The notes beneath the pieces are model-generated. The model had not been told where the DNA came from. It did no database searches and worked only from the letters and a program-made list of their open reading frames with translations. Shown piece by piece: positions 1 through 5,190 of a stretch of 5,820 nucleotides of DNA (position 1 is the first letter of the stretch; each line of letters opens with the position of its first letter). Source of the DNA: Pseudomonas sp. PGPPP3 (GTDB lineage: Bacteria; Pseudomonadota; Gammaproteobacteria; Pseudomonadales; Pseudomonadaceae); NCBI GenBank assembly GCA_002256055.1, contig NKIE01000007.1:9708-15527 (forward strand). Reading direction: 5' to 3'. Made by a program: the position numbers and the translations under genes.

Positions 1-603
1 GAAGTAAACACCCTTAGGGTTACCAGTAGTGCCGGGGGGGTAAAAGGTGGTGGCCACCGAATTTTCGTCAAAGTCGGCAAAGGCATAGCTGCTGGCAGCG
101 GCGGCCAACAGGTTTTCATACTCGCCGACCAACCCCGGAAGATCGGCGGTTTTGTCTTCGGCGTCGGTCAACAGCAAGGTCTTTTCGACCGTGGTCAATT
201 GGCTGGCAATGCTGTTGTAGAGCGGAACAAACTCACTGTTCACCAGCACGAGTTTGTCGTCGGCGTGATTCATGGTGTAGAGAATCTGGTCGGCCGACAG
301 GCGAATGTTGATGGTGTGCAGTACCGCGCCAATCATCGGGATGGCGAACATGCACTCCAGATAACGGTGGCTGTCCCAGTCCATCACTGCAACCGTATCA
401 CCGGCACGCACGCCGGCCTCAGTCAGGACATTGGCCAGACGTGCCACTCGCTCGTTGAAAGTGGCGTAGCTGTAACGCAACTGGTCGCGGTAAACGATCT
501 CGCGGGTGCGCTCATAACGGCTGCCCGACAGCAGCAGGCTCTTGATCAGCAAGGGATACTGGTAGGCATTGGGCGCCGACGGGATGATTCGGGTCTGCAA
601 CAT
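1..603 (-). CDS. Acyl-CoA synthetase (AMP-binding, AlkK/medium-chain type), N-terminal 201 residues, cut by window edge
   Basis: Reading leftward from the ATG at 603-601, this frame stays open to base 1 and gives 201 residues; a full member has roughly 540-560. The protein starts MLQTRIIPSAPNAYQYPLLI. The stretches DTVAVMDWDSHRYLE, IGAVLHTINIRL and YTMNHADDK are typical of the Pseudomonas branch of medium-chain fatty acyl-CoA ligases. Such enzymes activate a fatty acid with ATP to an acyl-adenylate and then to acyl-CoA in the cytoplasm. The ATP/AMP-binding P-loop lies at residues 187-198 but reads FYPPGTTGNPKG; the two prolines (189, 190) stand where the family has Thr/Ser. The rest of the N-terminal domain looks normal. 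The gene is divergent from a thiolase, so both may serve fatty-acid degradation. The exact chain length preference cannot be told from this fragment. The family call is firm; whether the product is active is uncertain. Confidence 0.9.
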   Translation of the reverse strand, partial: MLQTRIIPSAPNAYQYPLLIKSLLLSGSRYERTREIVYRDQLRYSYATFNERVARLANVLTEAGVRAGDTVAVMDWDSHRYLECMFAIPMIGAVLHTINIRLSADQILYTMNHADDKLVLVNSEFVPLYNSIASQLTTVEKTLLLTDAEDKTADLPGLVGEYENLLAAAASSYAFADFDENSVATTFYPPGTTGNPKGVYF

Positions 604-664
604 GGGAGTACCTGCACGCATTGTTTTTATGACTGGCGGCAGTCTAGGACGCGGCGCTTACCGA

Positions 665-688
665 CAAATCAGCCAAAAGAATGATTTG
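665..688. promoter_or_regulatory. Candidate operator: perfect inverted repeat in the divergent promoter region
   Basis: CAAATCA (665-671) and TGATTTG (682-688) are exact reverse complements around a 10-base A-rich centre. The site lies between the two divergent genes, 61 bases upstream of the synthetase ATG and 88 bases upstream of the thiolase ATG, about 34 bases before the proposed thiolase -10 box. This placing suits a dimeric regulator of one or both genes. It does not match the PsrA site pattern GAAAC-N4-GTTTC that I recall. The repeat is seen directly; the role is inferred, and a 7-base arm can arise by chance. Confidence 0.35.
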
Positions 689-722
689 CCCGATGACTCT
701 TCAGCCACTTCCAGTCACGCGA

Positions 723-728
723 TAGAAT
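723..728 (+). promoter_or_regulatory. Possible sigma-70 -10 box for the thiolase gene
   Basis: TAGAAT matches the TATAAT consensus at five of six positions and sits 48 bases before the thiolase ATG. The -35 region at the right distance (about 700-705, TTCAGC) is poor, so the promoter would be weak or need an activator. Just downstream, GGCCG (739-743) and CGGCC (748-752) could form a small GC-rich hairpin with a four-base loop in the 5' leader. Confidence 0.3.
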
Positions 729-776
729 AAAAGCCCTTGGCCGGTCGCGGCCGATCATCCTCAGAGGTAGTTTGTG

Positions 777-1952
777 ATGTCCGATATCGTCATCGTCAGC
801 GGCGCCCGCACCCCCATGGGCGGTTTCCAGGGCAGCCTGTCCAGTGTTCCGGCCGTTGAACTGGGCGCCATCGCCATCCGCGAAGCGGTTGCTCGCGCCG
901 GCATTCAACCTGGCGATGTAGAAGAAGTGATCATGGGTTGCGTACTGCCCGCCGGCCTCAAGCAGGGCCCAGCACGCCAGGCAGCCCTGGGTGCCGGCTT
1001 GCCGAGCGCTGCCGGCTGCACCACCGTCAACAAACTCTGTGGCTCGGGAATGAAAGCTGTAATGCTGGCCCACGATGCCCTCAAAGCCGGCAGCAACAGC
1101 GTAATGGTCGCCGGCGGCATGGAAAGCATGTCCAACGCGCCATACATCCTGGAGAAAGCCCGCACAGGTCTGCGTATGGGGCATGGCGAGATCAAGGACC
1201 ACATGTTCCTCGACGGCCTCGAAGATGCCCGCACGGGCCGCCTGATGGGTTCTTTTGCCCAGGAAACCGCGGACCAGTACGGCATCAGCCGCGAAGAAAT
1301 GGACGCCTACGCCATCGAATCGCTGAAGCGCGCGCAGAACGCCATCAGCAGCGGCGTGCTCGCCAGTGAAATCGTTCCGGTGACCGTCAGCAGCCGTAAA
1401 GGTGAGGTTGTGGTCAAGGATGACGAGCAGCCACTGAACGCCAACCTGGAGAAAATTCCAGGACTCAAGCCTGCCTTCCGCAAAGACGGCACCATCACCG
1501 CTGCCAACGCCAGTTCGATCTCCGACGGTGCCAGCGCCCTGGTGCTGATGACCGCCGAAGAAGCTGCCAAGCGTGGCCTTAAGCCACTGGCCAAGATCGT
1601 CGCCCACGCCACCCAGAGTCAGGACCCGAGCGAGTTCACCATCGCCCCGATCGGCGCTATGACCAACCTGCTGAAAAAGGCCGGCTGGGACAAGAACGAC
1701 GTGGACCTGTTCGAGATCAACGAAGCCTTCGCGATGGTGACCATGCTGGCCATGCGTGAACATGGTCTGGATCACGCCAAGGTCAACGTCTACGGCGGCG
1801 CCTGCGCCCAGGGCCACCCTGTAGGGTCTACCGGTTCACGCATCATCGTCACCCTGATCAACGCCCTGCAACGCACCGGCGGCAAGCGGGGCGTGGCCTC
1901 GCTGTGCATCGGCGGTGGTGAAGCTACTGCGGTGGCCATTGAGCTGATCTAA
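777..1952 (+). CDS. Thiolase (acetyl-CoA C-acyltransferase / acetyltransferase), complete
   Basis: This 391-residue cytoplasmic enzyme of the thiolase II family either cleaves 3-ketoacyl-CoA with CoA (beta-oxidation) or condenses two acetyl-CoA. The nucleophilic Cys88 lies in NKLCGSGMKA, the NEAFA block spans 315-319, His347 sits in GGACAQGHPVGSTGSR, and the acid/base Cys377 sits in CIGGGEAT. Spacing is within one residue of the well-known Zoogloea enzyme (C89, H348, C378), and the length is normal. The substrate-loop motif LRMGHGEIKDHMFLDGLED is of the type seen in FadAx/AtoB-like proteins. I chose the ATG at 777, which gives MSDIVIVSGARTP and lies 9 bases after AGAGG at 763-767; a GTG codon one position upstream (774) is a less likely start. 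It is divergent from the acyl-CoA synthetase and followed by a strong terminator, so it is probably transcribed alone. Substrate chain length is not decided by the sequence, so no symbol is given. Confidence 0.95.
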   Translation: MSDIVIVSGARTPMGGFQGSLSSVPAVELGAIAIREAVARAGIQPGDVEEVIMGCVLPAGLKQGPARQAALGAGLPSAAGCTTVNKLCGSGMKAVMLAHDALKAGSNSVMVAGGMESMSNAPYILEKARTGLRMGHGEIKDHMFLDGLEDARTGRLMGSFAQETADQYGISREEMDAYAIESLKRAQNAISSGVLASEIVPVTVSSRKGEVVVKDDEQPLNANLEKIPGLKPAFRKDGTITAANASSISDGASALVLMTAEEAAKRGLKPLAKIVAHATQSQDPSEFTIAPIGAMTNLLKKAGWDKNDVDLFEINEAFAMVTMLAMREHGLDHAKVNVYGGACAQGHPVGSTGSRIIVTLINALQRTGGKRGVASLCIGGGEATAVAIELI

Positions 1953-1966
1953 ATCTCACGCGCAAT

Positions 1967-1996
1967 AAAAAGCCCCGACTCGTTCGGGGCTTTTTT
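1967..1996. terminator. Rho-independent terminator, probably bidirectional
   Basis: The stem AAAAAGCCCCGA (1967-1978) pairs with TCGGGGCTTTTT (1984-1995) around the five-base loop CTCGT. A T run (1991-1996) follows on the plus strand, and the A run at 1967-1971 gives the same tract on the minus strand. It lies 14 bases after the thiolase stop and 28 bases beyond the stop of the convergent 73-residue gene, so one hairpin can end both transcripts. Confidence 0.93.
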
Positions 1997-2024
1997 ATAA
2001 GCAAAAATCATCGACTACCACACC

Positions 2025-2246
2025 TCAAGACTTCAGCCCCTGGGACAGACCGAACATCAGCAGGAGCAAATCCTGATCAGGCTGCACCTGCGCCTCTGCT
2101 CCGGCGTTAATCGGCAACCGACAATACTCCTGACCACTCAAACCACTCAGCACTGCAGGCGCAGGCTCACTCCAGGCCATTGCGGCAAATGACGTTATGC
2201 CCAGCGCACCGGCGAGAAAAAAACCTCGCGCAATTTCTAGCTTCAT
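2025..2246 (-). CDS. Small exported hypothetical protein, 73 residues, last gene of the colRS cluster
   Basis: I do not recognise a function. The start MKLEIARGFFLAGALGITSF is a good Sec signal peptide: two basic residues, a hydrophobic core at about 9-22, and an Ala-Met-Ala site at 22-24 suggesting cleavage before Trp25. The mature part would be about 49 residues, rich in Ala, Leu and Gln, with a single Cys (42) that has no lipobox around it; it is probably periplasmic. The C-terminal stretch DLLLLMFGLSQGL may form an amphipathic helix. Its ATG overlaps the TAA of the upstream kinase-family gene by one base (TAATG), and AAGGGG (2260-2255) lies 8 bases ahead, so translational coupling is likely. 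The signal peptide, RBS and overlap all argue that this short gene is real. The context suggests an envelope role, but that is inference only. Confidence 0.78.
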   Translation of the reverse strand: MKLEIARGFFLAGALGITSFAAMAWSEPAPAVLSGLSGQEYCRLPINAGAEAQVQPDQDLLLLMFGLSQGLKS

Positions 2247-2947
2247 TATCTCAACCCCTTGAAAGCGCTGCCAAACGCTGCTTCATAACCATAGATGAAT
2301 GCTCGCCACTGCAAATCAGACCACGACGAACGGCGTTTTAACTGCTCAATATCATGCTGTGCGGCCTGGGCCACCGTGAAACGCTGCCGGCTTTTCTCTA
2401 GATCAAGTAACGCGACCTCTACATCCTCGCCCTGCACCCGCACAAAAATATGCTTCATGCGTAAACAGCCGTGCTGCCAGCGCCCTCGATTGAAACGTGC
2501 AATGCAAGCACCAAGCTCCTGCAAAATCCGCTGATGCAAGACCTCGCCCCACAGCTGCTCATCACCACGTGCGTAACACTCTTCAAGGCTGCTAAAGCCC
2601 TCAAGCGCCTCTGTAACCAACAATGCCTGCCATACACCCGCGACCTTGCGGCAATGGGCATATACCACCTTCGGTACCGTGACTTTGAGTGCCGTGCAGG
2701 CCTGTAACACGTCACGCTCACGCATGGCAGTGGGATAACCCAAGGGGTAACGTAACGAGTAGTAGGTATGTGCCACCTGCTGCTTGCAATACAACACACC
2801 GCCACTCGCCGTAAGCACGCGTTTCACCCCGCTCTCGCCGCCGCGACGAATATTCGGCGGCTCCACCCACTCCCCCGGCAACGCCAGCCACTGATCAAAA
2901 GCATCCTGCGGTTCAATCTTCAGCAATACATTGACATCGGCCAGCAT
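2246..2947 (-). CDS. InaA/WaaP-like lipopolysaccharide kinase-family protein, 233 residues
   Basis: The protein resembles the Kdo/WaaP group of small eukaryotic-like kinases, in particular the Pseudomonas InaA-type proteins found next to colRS (the neighbour called WarB in P. aeruginosa, from memory). Visible elements in order are a Gly-rich turn RRGGESGVKRV (34-44), a likely ATP-binding Lys55 in LYCKQQ, Glu77 in RERDVL, a hinge-like LLVTEALEG (109-117), the catalytic-loop region QHGCLRMKHIFV (158-169), and LLDLEKSR (180-187) with Asp182 as the metal-binding Asp. No signal peptide or membrane span is seen, so it is cytoplasmic. Relatives phosphorylate sugars of the lipopolysaccharide core. 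Here the position aligned with the WaaP catalytic Asp is Cys161, so activity is doubtful or uses another residue. The start at 2947 is supported by AGGAA (2959-2955), 7 bases before ATG. It lies 63 bases after colS with no terminator or ColR-like site between, so co-transcription with colRS is likely. Confidence 0.85.
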   Translation of the reverse strand: MLADVNVLLKIEPQDAFDQWLALPGEWVEPPNIRRGGESGVKRVLTASGGVLYCKQQVAHTYYSLRYPLGYPTAMRERDVLQACTALKVTVPKVVYAHCRKVAGVWQALLVTEALEGFSSLEECYARGDEQLWGEVLHQRILQELGACIARFNRGRWQHGCLRMKHIFVRVQGEDVEVALLDLEKSRQRFTVAQAAQHDIEQLKRRSSWSDLQWRAFIYGYEAAFGSAFKGLR

Positions 2948-3010
2948 AAAATCGTTCCTAGCAGCAGGTAATTAGGTGCGTTGGGGCGAGCATAACAACA
3001 TCGACATGGC

Positions 3011-4297
3011 TCAGAAACGCACCTGTTCCGAAGCCAAAATCACCTGAAAGCGACAACCACTAGGCTCCATAGCAGTCAGTTCGACGCTCCAGCCCTGACT
3101 GACACAGATGCGCCTGACCAGTGATAGCCCAAGCCCCAAACCATCACCCCGTTGTTCGCCGCCTCGGACAAACGGCTGAAACATAGCCTCACGCTCGCTT
3201 TCGGGGATGCCCACACCCGTGTCCTCAACGGTAAAGCCGTGCTCATCGACCCGCAGGGTAATTTGCCCGCTACTGGTGTAGTGCCAGGCGTTGCGCAACA
3301 AATTGCCCAGCACCGTACGCAGAAACACCGCGTGATAACGCTGAGTACCTGTAATACTCTGCTCATAGATGAACCGCAGCCCCTTGCTCTCCATGGGCTG
3401 GCGCCATTGCTGGGCGAGCTCATCGGCGACAACCGCCAAGGTACTTTGCGCAGCCATGGCCGCGGCATCGCCCTGATCACGCGCCAGCAGCAAAAAGGTC
3501 TGTACCAATTCGCGCATTTCTTCACTGGCACGGGCAATACGCTGCACCTGAGCGCGCCCACGGGTATCCAGCGATGGGTTTTCCTGCAACAGCTCGCACG
3601 AGCTGGCCAGCACCATCAATGGCGTGCGCAGTTCGTGACTGACATCGCTGGTAAACAACTGCTCACGCTTGAGTGCATGGCGCAACATGCCCAACGCATC
3701 GTCAAACGCCGATGCCAACTGGCCGACTTCGTCATTGGCATAATCAAGCGCCAGCGCAGGAGCAAGGGCAAGCAACTGCTCTGGCTGACGCACCTGCTGG
3801 GCCAAACGCACCACCGGCTCAATTACCTTGCGCGCCAGTAACCGCCCCAACAGCATGGACAGGCCAAGGCTGACAATAAAGCCCACCAACACCACCGAGT
3901 AGAGGGCCTGCTCTCGGTCTTCGAAATCACTCTGATCTTGCAGCAATACGTATTTGCGCCCTTCTATCTCGCGCACGAACGCATGGTAGGCATGCTTGCC
4001 ATGGAACACCTCCTGAAAGCCTGGCGGCACGCTCTGCAGATAAGACGGTAAGGCAAAACGCCCTGGACCATCGGTGAAGTGAAACAACTGATCAGGCTGA
4101 GGCTTGTGCCGCCAGTCATCCACCGTATCCATCAACAACAAGCGATCTAAATCACCGCGCAAAACCCCGGAGAGCAGTCGCTCCTCCATGACGTGCACAG
4201 CCTTGACGATACTCAAACCAAAAACGCCGCCGACCAGCAGCGTCATCAGTACGAAGGCGATCACAATCCGTTGCGACAGGCCCTGTTTAAACTCCAT
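3011..4297 (-). CDS. colS: Sensor histidine kinase ColS
   Basis: This 428-residue inner-membrane sensor kinase pairs with ColR. Membrane spans are at about 11-33 and 132-154, enclosing a periplasmic domain of about 100 residues. A HAMP linker follows (about 155-208). The phosphorylated His221 lies in FTSDVSHELRTPL, the N box is GNLLRNAWHY (331-340), G1 is DTGVGIP (359-365), an F box follows at 373-379, and G2 is GLGLGLSLV. The periplasmic domain has an ExxE motif (E126-D-R-E129) plus H35, E38, E96 and H105. As I recall, P. putida ColS uses residues of this set to sense excess zinc and ferric iron, and its phospho-accepting His has the same number. An in-frame start 11 codons upstream exists, but the ATG at 4297 has GGAG 7 bases ahead (4308-4305) and gives this family-like N terminus. 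It overlaps the end of colR by 11 bases, so the two are co-translated. Confidence 0.92.
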   Translation of the reverse strand: MEFKQGLSQRIVIAFVLMTLLVGGVFGLSIVKAVHVMEERLLSGVLRGDLDRLLLMDTVDDWRHKPQPDQLFHFTDGPGRFALPSYLQSVPPGFQEVFHGKHAYHAFVREIEGRKYVLLQDQSDFEDREQALYSVVLVGFIVSLGLSMLLGRLLARKVIEPVVRLAQQVRQPEQLLALAPALALDYANDEVGQLASAFDDALGMLRHALKREQLFTSDVSHELRTPLMVLASSCELLQENPSLDTRGRAQVQRIARASEEMRELVQTFLLLARDQGDAAAMAAQSTLAVVADELAQQWRQPMESKGLRFIYEQSITGTQRYHAVFLRTVLGNLLRNAWHYTSSGQITLRVDEHGFTVEDTGVGIPESEREAMFQPFVRGGEQRGDGLGLGLSLVRRICVSQGWSVELTAMEPSGCRFQVILASEQVRF

Positions 4298-4970
4298 CGG
4301 CGATCTCCGCCAGGCGATAACCAACACCATGCAAGGTCTGCAGCAGTGGGCGCGGGAAGGGCTTATCGATCACCTGACGCAATTGATGAATGTGGCTGCG
4401 CAAGCTGTCGCTGTCCGGACAGTCGTCGCCCCAGAGAGCCTCTTCAAGGACCTCGCGGCGCAGCACATGGGGGCTTTTCTGCATCAACACGGCCAGCAGC
4501 TTCAACCCCACCGGGTTGAGCTTGAGCAAGCGCCCAGCCCGGGTGACCTCCAGCGTATCGAGGTCATAGGTCAGGTCGGCGACCTGTAAACAGCGCTTGC
4601 CGCCGCCCTGGGCGCGGCGCAATACCGCCTCGATACGCGCGGTCAATTCGGACAATGCGAAAGGTTTGACCAGGTAGTCGTCGGCACCGGCCTTAAAGCC
4701 CTGTAGACGGTCATCCAACTGATCGCGGGCGGTTAGCATGATCACCGGAGTTTCCCGGCGGGCGTCCTCACGCAAGCGTCGGCACAAGGTATAGCCATCC
4801 AACCCGGGCAGCATCACATCCAAAACAATCAGGTCGTAGTGCTCGGTTGCCGCCAAGTGCAGGCCGGACAAACCATCCTGTGCGCAATCGACGCTGTAGC
4901 CCTTCATGTCCAAGTAATCGGCCAGGTTGGCCAGAATGTCGCGATTATCTTCAACCAACAGAATGCGCAT
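4287..4970 (-). CDS. colR: Response regulator ColR (OmpR/PhoB type)
   Basis: This 227-residue transcription factor has an N-terminal receiver domain with acidic pocket E7/D8, phospho-acceptor Asp51 in LIVLDVMLPGLDGY, Thr80 and Lys102 (VKPF). A linker at about 120-126 leads to an OmpR-type winged-helix DNA-binding domain. The latter shows LKLNPVGLKLLAVL, the recognition-helix region DSDSLRSHIHQLR (186-198) and the wing HGVGYRL (214-220). The sequence start MRILLVEDNRDILANLADYL agrees closely with my memory of Pseudomonas ColR and differs clearly from PmrA and PhoP. It is phosphorylated by ColS and controls envelope genes. AAAGGGGGAG immediately upstream of ATG 4970 serves as RBS. It is the first gene of the colR-colS-kinase-exported protein cluster and faces the PAP2 gene across a 220-base region holding ColR-like boxes. 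Confidence 0.93.
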   Translation of the reverse strand: MRILLVEDNRDILANLADYLDMKGYSVDCAQDGLSGLHLAATEHYDLIVLDVMLPGLDGYTLCRRLREDARRETPVIMLTARDQLDDRLQGFKAGADDYLVKPFALSELTARIEAVLRRAQGGGKRCLQVADLTYDLDTLEVTRAGRLLKLNPVGLKLLAVLMQKSPHVLRREVLEEALWGDDCPDSDSLRSHIHQLRQVIDKPFPRPLLQTLHGVGYRLAEIADGV

Positions 4971-5009
4971 GGGCTCCCCCTTTGTCTTCGCCCACTTTCG
5001 GCGAGCCAG

Positions 5010-5026
5010 CTTAAGTACAACTTAAA
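5010..5026 (-). promoter_or_regulatory. Tandem TTTAAG-N5-CTTAAG repeat (PmrA-box type) upstream of colR
   Basis: On the minus strand TTTAAG (5026-5021), TTGTA (5020-5016) and CTTAAG (5015-5010) form two half sites one helical turn apart. This fits the PmrA box (C/T)TTAA(G/T)-N5-(C/T)TTAA(G/T), a typical layout for OmpR-family dimers. It ends 39 bases before the colR ATG. The repeat is seen directly; binding by PmrA or any other regulator is inference. Confidence 0.45.
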
Positions 5027-5030
5027 GGTT

Positions 5031-5046
5031 CTGACAGAATTTTCAC
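5031..5046 (+). promoter_or_regulatory. Candidate ColR-binding site 1
   Basis: CTGACAGAATTTTCAC matches 14 of 16 positions of the P. putida ColR consensus as I remember it, YYNASNNY-TTTTT-CAC; the mismatches are A at positions 8 and 9. Its left part lies in the perfect palindrome TTCTG-A-CAGAA (5029-5039). It lies 60 bases upstream of the colR ATG and 144 bases upstream of the PAP2 ATG, pointing to the PAP2 gene. Confidence 0.5.
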
Positions 5047-5128
5047 ACTCAGCAAACACAGCCTCGACACGCCCTGCAGCAGAGTGTCAAAGCCCCTGTA
5101 TCTGGGTGCATACCATGGCATTGCACGG

Positions 5129-5144
5129 GTGAAAAACTCGTCGC
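5129..5144 (-). promoter_or_regulatory. Candidate ColR-binding site 2
   Basis: The minus strand reads GCGACGAGTTTTTCAC, with the complete TTTTTCAC core and the A-C pair at positions 4-5 of the recalled ColR consensus; only the first and eighth positions (G for pyrimidine) differ. It lies 46 bases before the PAP2 ATG and points away from that gene. No convincing -10/-35 pair could be assigned near it. Confidence 0.45.
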
Positions 5145-5190
5145 CCCGTCAATCGCAGCAACCTGCACCTTCAACCGAGTGGAACCCGGC

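Noticed and set aside
199..684. 161-codon plus-strand frame across the synthetase start and intergenic region
   Set aside because: It lies mostly opposite the acyl-CoA synthetase and shows no family resemblance.
774..776. GTG as thiolase start
   Set aside because: The adjacent ATG at 777 gives the family-like start MSDIVIVSGARTP and has normal spacing from AGAGG.
669..1817. 382-codon open frame on the minus strand opposite the thiolase
   Set aside because: It is antisense to a clear, complete thiolase and arises from GC-rich third positions. Its translation is low-complexity Gly/Ala/His/Asp-rich with no domain, and it lacks a convincing RBS.
2948..3010. Separate ColR-controlled promoter before the kinase-family gene
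   Set aside because: No TTTTTCAC core, no clear -10/-35 pair and no terminator were found in these 63 bases, so read-through from colRS is the simpler reading.
4298..4330. Longer colS start (11 additional codons)
   Set aside because: The ATG at 4297 has a clear GGAG upstream, and starting there puts His221 and the periplasmic Glu/His residues at the numbers remembered for ColS.
3011..4970. Identification of the two-component pair as PmrAB or PhoPQ because of the CTTAAG repeat
   Set aside because: The receiver and DNA-binding sequences fit ColR rather than PmrA or PhoP, the sensor has the ColS ExxE/H35/H105 pattern, and the InaA-type neighbour is that of colRS.
5066..5088. Inverted repeat GACAC-N13-GTGTC in the colR/PAP2 intergenic region
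   Set aside because: Five-base arms with a long centre are expected by chance at this scale and no T tract follows, so it is neither a terminator nor a strong operator candidate.
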